From contig NZ_CP016094.1 in NCBI RefSeq assembly GCF_001746835.1, positions 3,735,501 through 3,799,500 on the forward strand: DNA of 64,000 nt. The letters run 5' to 3'. Source of the DNA: Lacunisphaera limnophila (lineage in GTDB: Bacteria > Verrucomicrobiota > Verrucomicrobiia > Opitutales > Opitutaceae). Each line of letters begins with the position of its first letter. Position 1 is the stretch's first letter. This document shows positions 35,759 to 44,074 of the stretch, in pieces. The translations under genes were made by a program, and so were the position numbers. The notes beneath the pieces were generated by a model. The model did no database searches. It was not told the origin of the DNA and worked only from the letters and a program-made list of their open reading frames with translations.

Positions 35759-36726
35759 GCTAACTTCGATGCAGCATCCGCTGCGATGCGATCGGCTAAA
35801 CGATAAACTAATTCTCTACGGGCAATCGCACTCTTCCATACTGGAGGTATGGCCGACTCGCCATAGTATGCCCCGGCAAGCTGACCGTAAACAGCAGCAA
35901 CAGTGTCTGTATCTTCTCCAAAACGGATTGCTGCGATACAGCCGCTTTGGAAATCATTTGTGTGAACAAATGCCCATAGGGCTGCTTTGAGTGTATCCAC
36001 ACAATATCCAGTCCCACGGATTTTGCCTTCAGATAGGCCGAGCACCTCTCCTGATGCCAACTCTCGAATCCTCGGCTCCAGTAAGTACTCCCGCCATAGG
36101 CCTGGCGTAGGCTCGAAAATAGCGGTGCCGACAAGTTGTTCCTTTGTATACCCATGCAGAGCACCCCAGATCAATGCGCCTAGATAGGCGCAAGCGCTTA
36201 CGGCTTCCGGTGCACCATGAGTAGTTTTTGACGACTCCGCGGAATACATAATTGCCTGCTTCAAATCATGCGCGAAGTAAGCTGGCACGGGCGCCAAACG
36301 CATTATCGATCCATTCCCAGCCTTATTGGAATCCAAGGAACCGCAGTACGGTTCCCTACAGTCGCCTTCCACGAATAGCAGTATTGCCTCTCGTGTCGCG
36401 ATGCCCACGTCAAATACGCGCTTCCCACTTCCAGAGGCGCGGCAGCTGTTGTGACCAAACTTTAGCCAGCGCGCATATCGCTTCATCTGATCCAGGGGAT
36501 TGAAGCCTCCTGATAAAATCAGGCTTTCGGCGAGGCACAGGGCTAATGAAGTATCGTCTGTCCATTGACCCGGTTCCAGCGCAAATGGACCTCCCCCCAT
36601 CATAACTAGATCGTCAGGCACTTCTGGTCGTGAAGTAAACTCGAAGGTTGAACCCAAAGCATCCCCTACCGCGAGTCCGACGAGGGACCCACGTGCTCTA
36701 TCGAGGAACTCTTCGGCCATGCTCAT
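35743..36726 (-). CDS. ADP-ribosylglycohydrolase family protein 1
   Basis: The 327-residue protein has the DraG/ARH fold marks: LVGLAVGDALGSTFEF at the start, the metal motif WTDDTSLALCLAESL (about 55-69), NKAGNGSIMRLAPV, SSKTTHGAPEAV and the second metal motif FGEDTDTVAAVYGQLAGA (Glu in place of the usual Gly). Such enzymes hydrolyse ADP-ribose from proteins, nucleic acids or small molecules. No CAATTGT box lies before it, unlike most neighbours. A start at the second Met (36720) is equally possible. Confidence 0.92.
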   Translation of the reverse strand: MSMAEEFLDRARGSLVGLAVGDALGSTFEFTSRPEVPDDLVMMGGGPFALEPGQWTDDTSLALCLAESLILSGGFNPLDQMKRYARWLKFGHNSCRASGSGKRVFDVGIATREAILLFVEGDCREPYCGSLDSNKAGNGSIMRLAPVPAYFAHDLKQAIMYSAESSKTTHGAPEAVSACAYLGALIWGALHGYTKEQLVGTAIFEPTPGLWREYLLEPRIRELASGEVLGLSEGKIRGTGYCVDTLKAALWAFVHTNDFQSGCIAAIRFGEDTDTVAAVYGQLAGAYYGESAIPPVWKSAIARRELVYRLADRIAADAASKLAHGAG

Positions 36727-36831
36727 TTCATAAATACTTTAGGCTCTGCGCCTGATGGTCTGCATCACATATAGAAAGGATAGTCTTTCAATAGGACGCG
36801 GCCGATGACTAAGCCACACTCGGGACCTTCG

Positions 36832-37329
36832 TTAGTGACCCTTGGGTATTCTTGCGAAGCGTTCGTTGGCGGTTGTTGTAGCCAAGGCAACCGTTGCGGC
36901 GCTCATACTGCCTTCGATTTCTGAAATAAACGGGTTGGAGCCTGTATCCCCCAAAGAGCTGGCCACTTTGAGCCACACAAGAGCTTCAAAAGGGTCTCTC
37001 GTCTGAACATAAATGCCGGAGTATATCTTAATGAGCTCGGTTACCGCCGATCCATCTCCCCCCTCGGCTTGTGCAGCGAGCCCTGTAGCAGCCGTCCGTA
37101 TCCAAGCGACGCCCTCTGCCTCTCTATCTGAGGTTTTAGGTGATCGAAGGAGTATGTCGCCTATAGCTAATTGGGCACGAACATGGCCTTGTTCGGCCGC
37201 TTTGCGTAGCCAGCCCAACGCAGTATCGAAATTCTGGGCGACACCATGACCGGAAAGATATGAAGCCCCGAGCCTAAATTGAGCATTAGCATCACCCTGC
37301 TCAGCTTCCTTTATCCAAATTGTGATCAT
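36832..37329 (-). CDS. Sel1-repeat protein
   Basis: From the ATG at 37329 the product has 165 residues with Sel1-like repeats: AEQGDANAQFRLGASYLSG, then AAEQGHVRAQLAIGDILL, and a more degenerate third unit. Sel1 repeats form helical scaffolds for protein contacts. No signal peptide is present. Box C is centred 39.5 bp upstream. Confidence 0.8.
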   Translation of the reverse strand: MITIWIKEAEQGDANAQFRLGASYLSGHGVAQNFDTALGWLRKAAEQGHVRAQLAIGDILLRSPKTSDREAEGVAWIRTAATGLAAQAEGGDGSAVTELIKIYSGIYVQTRDPFEALVWLKVASSLGDTGSNPFISEIEGSMSAATVALATTTANERFARIPKGH

Positions 37330-37364
37330 GTACTTTGGTAATGTTGTTGGGATTATTGCCCAAG

Positions 37365-37373
37365 ACAATTGTT
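37365..37373. promoter_or_regulatory. CAATTGT box C
   Basis: ACAATTGTT upstream of the Sel1-repeat gene (minus strand), centred 39.5 bp from its ATG, a longer spacing than at boxes A, E, F and G. Confidence 0.5.
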
Positions 37374-37551
37374 CAATCATGTGATCGGCGGAACACCAAT
37401 TGTAGCCCCGTCGTCTACCATCCTCTCTGCGTATTTTTTGAAGAACCGTCAGTTGCTGGTCGACTAGAGATCTGGAGGATTTCCTACCTAAGGGCTTTGG
37501 TTCGGAAGCTATACCGGAAGGCTCACGTATGTTCGTGTCGCCTTCTGCCTC

Positions 37552-38223
37552 CTAATCGGTCTCGAAAGTAAACAACCAGGTGCCAGTAGCCACAACCTTA
37601 TCCTCCCGATTCGATTCGAAAAAGGGGAGCCTCGCACCGTTTCCCCAATAGAGTCCTCTGGTATCGGTCGATAGCACCGTATGTTCAACTGCTTTAAGTC
37701 GGCCCAGTTGAAGCCCACTCCTTACTGCGATTTCCGTGGCCCTTGCCCTACTCTCTTTCAACGCCTGCTCGTATGCACTCATGATAGCAGTTGCACTGTC
37801 GCGCAACCCATAGACGACCGTTTCCTGATAAGGAGTAGGAACGACAGCACCACCACTTTGGAAAAGAATCCCCAACAGTCGCTTCACATGACTGAGATCG
37901 CCAGTGCAGTAGAGCACCATACTTCTCGTAAGAGCATAGTCCTGCTCACAGCCAATCCGCACCGAGTACCGATCAGCTACTTCGATCTCCTCTTTCACCA
38001 GTTGCGTAGCGCAGGTTGCGAGCACTGCCTTTAGCTGTGACTCCATTTCCTTGATTCTGCTGTCCAGGATCGCGCTCGCCTCGGATATGCTCCGGTTCTT
38101 TTCTTGGAGCATAAAATAGATCAATGCCGTATCGGCATTTGTGGTAACGTAGCCGGTACTGGAAACCTTGATTTCCGCTAGTGCTGTTGAAATGCAAAGA
38201 ATCAAAGGAAGGATAAATTTCAT
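37552..38223 (-). CDS. SIMPL (DUF541) domain protein, exported
   Basis: The 223-residue product has a signal peptide (MKFILPLILCISTALA) followed directly by the SIMPL pattern IKVSSTGYVTTNADTALIYF, a middle with RLLGILFQSGG, and a C-terminal ALKESRARATEIAVRSGL as in DUF541 proteins. These periplasmic or membrane-linked proteins have no settled biochemical role and often appear in stress responses. It is divergent from the DUF1810 gene and shares box D. Confidence 0.85.
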   Translation of the reverse strand: MKFILPLILCISTALAEIKVSSTGYVTTNADTALIYFMLQEKNRSISEASAILDSRIKEMESQLKAVLATCATQLVKEEIEVADRYSVRIGCEQDYALTRSMVLYCTGDLSHVKRLLGILFQSGGAVVPTPYQETVVYGLRDSATAIMSAYEQALKESRARATEIAVRSGLQLGRLKAVEHTVLSTDTRGLYWGNGARLPFFESNREDKVVATGTWLFTFETD

Positions 38224-38245
38224 GATGGTATGCATGTCTAACCCC

Positions 38246-38255
38246 AAACAATTGT
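38246..38255. promoter_or_regulatory. CAATTGT box D (divergent)
   Basis: AAACAATTGT between the SIMPL gene (start 38223) and the DUF1810 gene (start 38265). The right edge is only 9 bp from the plus-strand ATG, leaving no room for a normal ribosome binding site. Confidence 0.65.
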
Positions 38256-38264
38256 CCGCGCTTC

Positions 38265-38720
38265 ATGTATATTAACCCAGAAGAAGACCCCTTTGACCTA
38301 ACACGTTTCTTGCTGGCTCAAGCGGACACCTATGCACAGGTCCTCGCGGAGCTTAAGGCAGGGCGAAAACGTACGCACTGGATCTGGTATATCTTTCCTC
38401 AGTATGCGGGCCTGGGATCGAGCGAGAATTCCGTTCTCTATGCCATCAAGTCATTGGAAGAGGCCCGAGCATACCTCCTTCACCCCGTCTTGGGACATCG
38501 CTTGAATATATGCTCAACCGCTCTGCTCCAGCACAGCGGCTTGTCTGCCAAGGATATCATGGGGAGCCCAGACGATCAAAAGCTCCAATCCTGCATGACT
38601 CTATATTCGAGAACGGAAGGAACCAACGGGATCTTCAATCAGGTGTTGGCGAAATACTACGCCGGCAGGCCCGACACCAAGACCCTGACATTATTGGGAC
38701 TACCTGACTCAGATGCCTGA
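38265..38720 (+). CDS. DUF1810 family protein
   Basis: The 151-residue protein matches DUF1810: DLTRFLLAQADTYAQVLAEL, the hallmark GRKRTHWIWYIFPQYAGLG, AIKSLEEARAYLLHPVLGHR and SPDDQKLQSCMTLYSR. The biochemical function is not established; its neighbours here link it to ADP-ribose metabolism, as an inference. The ATG follows box D at 9 bp. The 200 bp after it hold no recognisable gene. Confidence 0.88.
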   Translation: MYINPEEDPFDLTRFLLAQADTYAQVLAELKAGRKRTHWIWYIFPQYAGLGSSENSVLYAIKSLEEARAYLLHPVLGHRLNICSTALLQHSGLSAKDIMGSPDDQKLQSCMTLYSRTEGTNGIFNQVLAKYYAGRPDTKTLTLLGLPDSDA

Positions 38721-38921
38721 CTGAGGGCCTGAAAATAAAGCGAGACCACTTGCTAGATGCCTTTTACCGCGAGCAACGGCAAGAGTACTTTAAAATCTGT
38801 TTCGCCGAACACTACTCGGTACCATCGTGAGAGAGAGCCATCCTAGATTATGGTAATTTCTCAAACTCCAACGAGGAAACAGAGAAGGTTAGCCTGTTAA
38901 GATTCTAATCCCCTGAAACCG

Positions 38922-39167
38922 CTAGTCGCCGAAAGTCCACTTACTGCAATTGAAATAATGGCCTTCAGGCTCGTGGCCACATTCGTTGCATGAGAACAGG
39001 GACCTCACAGCAAAACGATGGTGACTTTCCCGTGCCCTCGGCCTGATAGAATTTGAGAATGCGTTGTTCGCTCCACCTCTGGTCTCATCCCACTTGCAAT
39101 AGGTCATCCAGCAACGATTGTGAGGCGGTGGGGTTACACTGCCGCAGTTGGGGCACATCATTTTCAT
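38922..39167 (-). CDS. Small zinc-ribbon protein
   Basis: The 81-residue product has two cysteine pairs that would bind zinc, MMCPNCGSVTPPPHNRC near the start and FSCNECGHEP near residue 58, with Trp-rich surroundings (CWMTYCKWDE). No family is recognised and there is no box before it. It lies between DUF1810 and AAA ATPase 2 and may be real on the evidence of the paired CxxC motifs. Confidence 0.5.
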   Translation of the reverse strand: MKMMCPNCGSVTPPPHNRCWMTYCKWDETRGGANNAFSNSIRPRARESHHRFAVRSLFSCNECGHEPEGHYFNCSKWTFGD

Positions 39168-39260
39168 ATTATACCTTGGATCTGACTAGCCGCTGAAGGA
39201 TCGGATTATTTGCCTCTTGAAGCTTATGCAGCAACAGCGGAGTTAAATTTGAAAGGGATG

Positions 39261-40523
39261 CTAAGCCCTATTCTGAAAGCCAATCGCCCTTCGCGAGGTA
39301 CGGACATTTCCAGCAGCAGGCGCGTTATAGATCTCCGCAAGGGTATAAGCCCGCTTCTCAGGCAGTACTTTGCGAAGTGAAGCCGCAAGCAGCGCCGATC
39401 GATCTGGATCAAGCCTCGTAAACTCCCACTGCCCACGGAGACGACCAGGCCGTAGGAGTGCCGGATCGATCCTATCCAAGTCTGTATTGAGCGTTATGAT
39501 GATCTTGGGGGTCAAGTAGTCGGCGAGGAAGCCACTAACCAGATTCAGCAGATTCGAAACCTGGCAATAGTTGTCAGCCGCCCTCGGCAAGACAAGAGCT
39601 TCGCCATCCTCGATGACCAGGACCAGAATTTTGCCAGAATGCATCCGGCCAGCATTGCGCTGAAACTCGATCAAGTGGTGCGCCGTCACATGGGTGAATT
39701 GGTCTGGAGGAACAACGTAGAATACATGCGTCCGATGCAGCTCTACCATCCAATGCCTGATCAGGGACGTTTTACCCCCTCCTGGTTCACCCCTCAAGAC
39801 TAGCACCCCACTCAAGCTCTCTTGCTTCAGAAATTGCATACCTTCGCGATGGAATGATGCCATAAATTCTGCCCCATAATGTAGAGCGAGTTTCCGTGAT
39901 GTCATTCTGGCCTTGAGAGTAACCTCCACCTGCTCCTCGGCGACCCCATGCGGACCACCAATCGCAATTAAAGAGAATCGCGGCTTTACCGGTGCCGTCT
40001 TCTTCCAAAAGCGCCTCAACTTCCGCCGCCAGATCTTCGATTGCTCAATAGACTTGGTGTAAAATCGGAGCCATTTGTCGCCCACCCACAATATGGATGA
40101 CTCATCCAGCCTTAGAATTAGTGATTCGATCGACTCCCCCTTGGCATAGTTACACTCAGCCGTGACGGATCGGATGATCTGAGAGCCAAACTCTTTGACC
40201 AGAGCTTTGTGTCGGATTTCTGCGTTTACCAGATGCATGTGGTAATTCTTTCCATTAAGAAAGTTCCGCACTGGCATTTCGAAAAAGCCTATGTTTGTCG
40301 GAGCGATGGCATTGGTGGTGGCCAGGCTAAAATCATCTCGCTGGCCGAGTGCGTAACTCGATTCCGGCTGGTCTTCATAGCTCTCGTATTCCGAATCCTG
40401 CCGCATCTGATCAGGCGGATCATCACGGTGCTCTATCTTCGGTATCCCATTCTCGCGCAGAACACCGATTCGGTCAGTATTGGGCGTGCGGTTGGGCAGA
40501 TCTTTATCGGTGTCGTAGCTCAT
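39261..40523 (-). CDS. AAA ATPase 2 of the CAATTGT-box region
   Basis: From the ATG at 40523 the product has 420 residues. The first 235 are charged with no known domain; the AAA module follows with Walker A LRGEPGGGKTSLIRHW (about 243-258), Walker B VLVIEDGEAL, sensor 1 IIITLNTDLDRIDPAL and the arginine-rich RPGRLRGQWEF. The overall size and layout parallel AAA ATPase 1, with a divergent N-terminal part. Box E is centred 24.5 bp before the start and is shared with the membrane-protein gene. Confidence 0.8.
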   Translation of the reverse strand: MSYDTDKDLPNRTPNTDRIGVLRENGIPKIEHRDDPPDQMRQDSEYESYEDQPESSYALGQRDDFSLATTNAIAPTNIGFFEMPVRNFLNGKNYHMHLVNAEIRHKALVKEFGSQIIRSVTAECNYAKGESIESLILRLDESSILWVGDKWLRFYTKSIEQSKIWRRKLRRFWKKTAPVKPRFSLIAIGGPHGVAEEQVEVTLKARMTSRKLALHYGAEFMASFHREGMQFLKQESLSGVLVLRGEPGGGKTSLIRHWMVELHRTHVFYVVPPDQFTHVTAHHLIEFQRNAGRMHSGKILVLVIEDGEALVLPRAADNYCQVSNLLNLVSGFLADYLTPKIIITLNTDLDRIDPALLRPGRLRGQWEFTRLDPDRSALLAASLRKVLPEKRAYTLAEIYNAPAAGNVRTSRRAIGFQNRA

Positions 40524-40541
40524 GTGTGTAAAGACAGCCTC

Positions 40542-40552
40542 AAACAATTGTT
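40542..40552. promoter_or_regulatory. CAATTGT box E (divergent)
   Basis: AAACAATTGTT in the 44 bp between the divergent starts at 40523 and 40568. The core centre is 24.5 and 20.5 bp from them. Confidence 0.7.
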
Positions 40553-40567
40553 CCGGCATTCGTAACG

Positions 40568-41095
40568 ATGAACTTAATTGCCTTCTTCTTCCGCCGCTTA
40601 TGGTCCAGCGGTATCCTTGATCTTGTCGTTCCGGTTGTGGTGGGGTTTATTTTCGGCGCCGCCTCGATGTACCCTGTGTGGCAGCGAGCAGAGCTCTTGC
40701 GTGTGGCCGCCCAGCCAAAGCCTTACGAAATGCCCTTAAGTGCTGCAGTGCGCACTTGGTGGCTACACGTTTCGGACTCCAAGCCACCCGGGGCGATAGA
40801 ATCCGTATTCGTCTTTGCCAGAGGAGTAGATGTTATGCGGAGTCCAGCTCCTGATTCTGAGGCATTCACCATGCACGTCATCGACGAAGTATTAATCCGT
40901 TCTGGTACTGCCGATTCTCGCGAAGAACCCCAATCGGTCACCATTAAATGCCATGAACTAAAGGATACGTCCAAGGTGAAACTATTCCGCTTTCGTCGTA
41001 TCGAAAAAGGGGTTGCCAGTTTCTCCGAGCTGGCTGCCGACGGTAGCGAGTCACAGCCGATAACTCTGTCCGATGCCTCTATGGCTTTTGACTAA
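40568..41095 (+). CDS. Hypothetical single-pass membrane protein
   Basis: The 175-residue protein has a hydrophobic N-terminal helix (GILDLVVPVVVGFIFGAASM, about 15-34) and a soluble beta-rich domain after it (VRTWWLHVSDSKPPG, FTMHVIDEVLIRSGTADSRE). It is unrecognised. It starts 15 bp after box E and leads the short operon with the next gene and the ADP-ribosylglycohydrolase 2 gene. Confidence 0.65.
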   Translation: MNLIAFFFRRLWSSGILDLVVPVVVGFIFGAASMYPVWQRAELLRVAAQPKPYEMPLSAAVRTWWLHVSDSKPPGAIESVFVFARGVDVMRSPAPDSEAFTMHVIDEVLIRSGTADSREEPQSVTIKCHELKDTSKVKLFRFRRIEKGVASFSELAADGSESQPITLSDASMAFD

Positions 41096-41142
41096 ACTTA
41101 CCTAAGCTGCAGCGCGTTTCATTTCTAAGTTTCCTGAACACA

Positions 41143-41625
41143 ATGACTCTTGAACAGGCCCAGTCTATTATTGAGGCAGTCGAAGCTCGGCTCCATTCGG
41201 GCTCATTTGTTGTCGCCCACGTTTTCGAACGAGATGACCGCAGCATCCATGTGGCCCTGACTTTGAGGCTGAAAGAGAAATGCGAGCGCATCAGGGTATG
41301 GAAGTCTCGTGCCTTCCTTCAAGCGTTCAAGAATGCAGCCCATGGCTTCGATCCTATTCAAAGCCGGCGGCGATCGGGCAAAGACGGTATCTTTCTGCTG
41401 GACCGCGACTATCGCCCAAAGAATGAGATGATGCGGAAGATGTTCACGGCCTTTCTTGATCGCGAAGGCTCTGGTGCAGATGAAATCGCAAAGCATCTTG
41501 GCGTACCCCTGCAGACATTAAAGCCTGTCCGCCTTGTTGCGCATCATGGAAGGCTTCTGGGTGTTTTGAGTCATCAACCCGATGCTGATTGGCTCGTGCT
41601 CGTCGACTGGGACGACACAGAGTGA
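41143..41625 (+). CDS. Hypothetical protein
   Basis: The 160-residue soluble protein has no signal peptide. It shows an N-terminal helix and beta hairpin (SIIEAVEARLHSGSFVVAHV) and a C-terminal helix-turn-helix-like segment (GADEIAKHLGVPLQTLKPVR) followed by a basic and a beta-rich end. The family is unknown. It lies 33 bp before the ADP-ribosylglycohydrolase 2 gene and 47 bp after the membrane protein gene, so it is probably co-transcribed from box E. Confidence 0.6.
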   Translation: MTLEQAQSIIEAVEARLHSGSFVVAHVFERDDRSIHVALTLRLKEKCERIRVWKSRAFLQAFKNAAHGFDPIQSRRRSGKDGIFLLDRDYRPKNEMMRKMFTAFLDREGSGADEIAKHLGVPLQTLKPVRLVAHHGRLLGVLSHQPDADWLVLVDWDDTE

Positions 41626-41658
41626 TGCAGTAGACATAAATCATCGACTACCCTACCC

Positions 41659-42765
41659 ATGCTCTTCCAATTGGCCATAGGCGACGCATACGGCGCCGGG
41701 TTTGAATACGCATCGAAGGACTTTGTTGCCCAGCACAATAATCTTGAGAGGTACATTTCACATCCCAAGCACCGCCAGCTACCTGGCACCTACACCGACG
41801 ATACTCAGATGGCGCTAGCCATAGCTGAGCTACTGATCGAGAAAAGCCCTTGGACCAAGGAAGTGATCGCCCAAAAGTTTGTCGACGTCTTCAAGCGGGA
41901 TCCTCGCAAGGGCTATTCCCAGCGTTTCTACTGGTTCCTTCGGGAGGTAAAAGATGGCTCTGAGTTCCTCGCTCGCATCGACCCGCGCAGCACAAAATCA
42001 GGTGCAGCCATGCGGGCACCACCGCTGGGCTTGCTCAAAAGCGAAGCAGAGGTTCTTGCAAAGGCCGAGTTCCAGGCCCGGTTGACGCATGACACCCCGG
42101 AAGGCGTTGCCTCAGCCCAAGCCGCGGCTCTGACGGCACACTACTTCGCATATGGCCTGGGACCTGCGGAAAAGCTCGGTCGCTACCTGAGCAATCAGGT
42201 ACCCTATCGCTATGCTTGGCATAAGCCTTGGCGAGGCAAGGTCGGGCCGAGCGGACTTGAGGCTGTTCATGCTGCCGTTTACGTCCTCTCTCGCGAGTCT
42301 ACCCTGGCAGGAGTCTTACGCGAGACAGTGAACCTAACTGGCGATGTGGATACGGTGGCGTCTATCGCCCTAGCAGCTGCGTCTACAACCCGTGATTTCC
42401 TAAGGGACATCCCTGAGGCGCTAGCTACTGCTCTGGAGCACTCTACCTTTGGCGCGAACCACCTCCAGAAGGTAGATCGGGCCCTCTCTCAACTGCTTCC
42501 GCTTAGGGCGCAGTCCTCAGGAGAGATTACACGTCCATTTTATCGTGAGGTGATTGCCGACAAACTGCGGGTAGTTGAGAACATTGAACACGGGCAGAGG
42601 ATCATTTCCGAATGCCCCTTTTGTGACGCTGAGGACTTTAGTATCGGAGCGGGCTTCTACAAATGCTTCTCCTGTGGAAAAGTCGGTAATGCTATCACGT
42701 TTCTGGTCGAGGTGATGAAAATGCCCCAAGACCAGGCGATGGATTTCTATAAGAAATACATGTAA
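41659..42765 (+). CDS. ADP-ribosylglycohydrolase 2 fused to a DnaG-type zinc ribbon
   Basis: The 368-residue protein has an ARH domain: LAIGDAYGAGFEYASKD, metal motif YTDDTQMALAIAELL (about 45-59), LTHDTPEGVASAQAAAL and TGDVDTVASIALAAAS. The last 60 residues form a second domain: CPFCDAEDFSIGAGFYKCFS with CGKVGNAITFLVEVM, the CxxC-x13-CxxC layout of the CHC2 zinc-binding domain of DnaG primases. The fusion suggests action on nucleic acid, such as ADP-ribosylated DNA or RNA. It is the third gene of the box E operon. Confidence 0.85.
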   Translation: MLFQLAIGDAYGAGFEYASKDFVAQHNNLERYISHPKHRQLPGTYTDDTQMALAIAELLIEKSPWTKEVIAQKFVDVFKRDPRKGYSQRFYWFLREVKDGSEFLARIDPRSTKSGAAMRAPPLGLLKSEAEVLAKAEFQARLTHDTPEGVASAQAAALTAHYFAYGLGPAEKLGRYLSNQVPYRYAWHKPWRGKVGPSGLEAVHAAVYVLSRESTLAGVLRETVNLTGDVDTVASIALAAASTTRDFLRDIPEALATALEHSTFGANHLQKVDRALSQLLPLRAQSSGEITRPFYREVIADKLRVVENIEHGQRIISECPFCDAEDFSIGAGFYKCFSCGKVGNAITFLVEVMKMPQDQAMDFYKKYM

Positions 42766-42848
42766 TGCAGAGCAGTTCGTTACGTACCCTTCCAGATGAA
42801 ATCAGTCGAAGCAGAGATTCCGACTTACCCCTAAGAGCCTAAGATAGT

Positions 42849-43019
42849 ATGCCGAGCTATCGCATATATTGCTTTGTTGGGCCTGTTCATATCAAGGCGC
42901 AGCTAACTGCTTCCGTTCGACGTTGGCGCATAACCGCACCAACCGATATTGATGCTATACCCCTTCCCCGAGACAAACGGGCGGGGCAACTGACTGCTAC
43001 GTACATCATTGACTGTTAG
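42849..43019 (+). CDS. Short ORF, possible small protein
   Basis: A 56-residue frame (MPSYRIYCFVGPVHIKAQL ... TATYIIDC) fills the gap between ADP-ribosylglycohydrolase 2 and the next zinc-ribbon gene, ending 12 bp before it. Its composition is protein-like with alternating beta strands. No family is recognised. It would be translationally linked to the gene that follows. Confidence 0.4.
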   Translation: MPSYRIYCFVGPVHIKAQLTASVRRWRITAPTDIDAIPLPRDKRAGQLTATYIIDC

Positions 43020-43031
43020 CAAAATCTATAT

Positions 43032-43364
43032 GTGGCGGACCTGCGATCTGAACACTATTGCTGTGCCAACGGTGAAGAGGTCATAGCGGCAGGTGAAATA
43101 TCTTTTGAGAAACGGAAAGGTGCTTGGTCTGTGTGCGAAATCAACAATCGGTCGACCGGATTCTGCCCCGAACCTGATTCATGGGCTGCGGCGAATGAGG
43201 CACTTAGCGCCATCGGCATCCCCTACCCTGACGGATTCACCGAGGCCTATATGTTCAGACGTTGCCCCAAATGTTCGGCCATCAACCTAGTCAAAGAGTC
43301 GTGGTTTGTTTGTGCTTGTGGCGCGGACCTACCCTCTACTTGGAATCTCGCACCCGAGATTTAG
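43032..43364 (+). CDS. Conserved-looking zinc-ribbon protein
   Basis: From a GTG at 43032 the product has 110 residues. It starts with a beta-rich domain (HYCCANGEEVIAAGEISF, STGFCPEPDSWAAANEAL) and ends in a zinc ribbon (RRCPKCSAINLVKESWFVCA, then CGADLPSTWN). The central phrase and the ribbon look like a family I have seen in actinobacterial and other genomes, but no function is known to me. It follows the short ORF in probable operon. Confidence 0.65.
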   Translation: MADLRSEHYCCANGEEVIAAGEISFEKRKGAWSVCEINNRSTGFCPEPDSWAAANEALSAIGIPYPDGFTEAYMFRRCPKCSAINLVKESWFVCACGADLPSTWNLAPEI

Positions 43365-43380
43365 CTTCTGCGTGGAGCGG

Positions 43381-43394
43381 CAAACAATTGTTTG
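43381..43394. promoter_or_regulatory. CAATTGT box F
   Basis: The longest copy, a perfect 14-base palindrome CAAACAATTGTTTG. It ends 12 bp before the ATG at 43407 and begins 16 bp after the stop of the upstream gene. Confidence 0.75.
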
Positions 43395-43406
43395 CTGCTT
43401 TGTGGT

Positions 43407-44018
43407 ATGAACGAAGGCAAGCCTGTTAGCCGCAAGGCTCGCAACGAAGTGGAGCAGTTCCTCGGACTTGCTGGTTCCCAGCTTTTCTTTGCTGAAGCCG
43501 CCCTATTTGACCTGCAAGTAAGCGCGCAATCCATCCGTGAGCATACCCACGCGGAACGCATGCGCCGCAAGAAAACTATCTATTTGCTCTCCGAACTTAG
43601 AGAGGCTGCGTTCTTCGCGTGGGATCTCAATGCTGAGATCTACAAAAAGTCTTTTGAATCCAAGGAAGAGGTTCTGGCCGACATGTGCGCAAGACTGGGC
43701 TGGAATTATACAGGGCCCAGCGGATCATCCAACTCGGACCAAGATCTGGAAACCGGCGATGGTGTAGATGCGGGTGAGGTCACCATTCCACGCAGAGAAT
43801 CAATTCCCATGGCAAACGGCCCGCTGATGTCTCTGCACGAGCCTTCGGCTGGTGAAAAGCTGATTATGAAGGCCCGATACCATCTCGACCTGGCCTTGAA
43901 GGATATGCAGACGGCGCTGGATCTGGATTGTGGCGTCATGCATATCACGAACCAGGATCGAACTGAGATTGCAGCCATCATGCGACAGGTTGCAGAGACC
44001 CTACAAGCACTCAGCTGA
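43407..44018 (+). CDS. Hypothetical helical protein
   Basis: From the ATG at 43407 the product has 203 residues, mainly helical (NEVEQFLGLAGSQLFFAEAA, RKKTIYLLSELREAAFFAWD, KARYHLDLALKDMQTALDL), with an acidic linker in the middle. No motif is recognised. It is preceded by box F at 12 bp, without a Shine-Dalgarno sequence, and followed 56 bp later by a membrane-protein gene. Confidence 0.65.
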   Translation: MNEGKPVSRKARNEVEQFLGLAGSQLFFAEAALFDLQVSAQSIREHTHAERMRRKKTIYLLSELREAAFFAWDLNAEIYKKSFESKEEVLADMCARLGWNYTGPSGSSNSDQDLETGDGVDAGEVTIPRRESIPMANGPLMSLHEPSAGEKLIMKARYHLDLALKDMQTALDLDCGVMHITNQDRTEIAAIMRQVAETLQALS

Positions 44019-44074
44019 ATCAAATCTTGCTCGCCATTCTGACACGCACTGACAACCCTATCCCACAGTTACTC

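Noticed and set aside
37396-37403. CCAATTGT near box C, and similar near-matches at 60814 (AAACAATTGA) and 61050 (CCAATTGT)
   Set aside because: Each breaks the ACAATTGT symmetry, and bare CAATTG also occurs by chance inside dpd genes; I did not count them as boxes.
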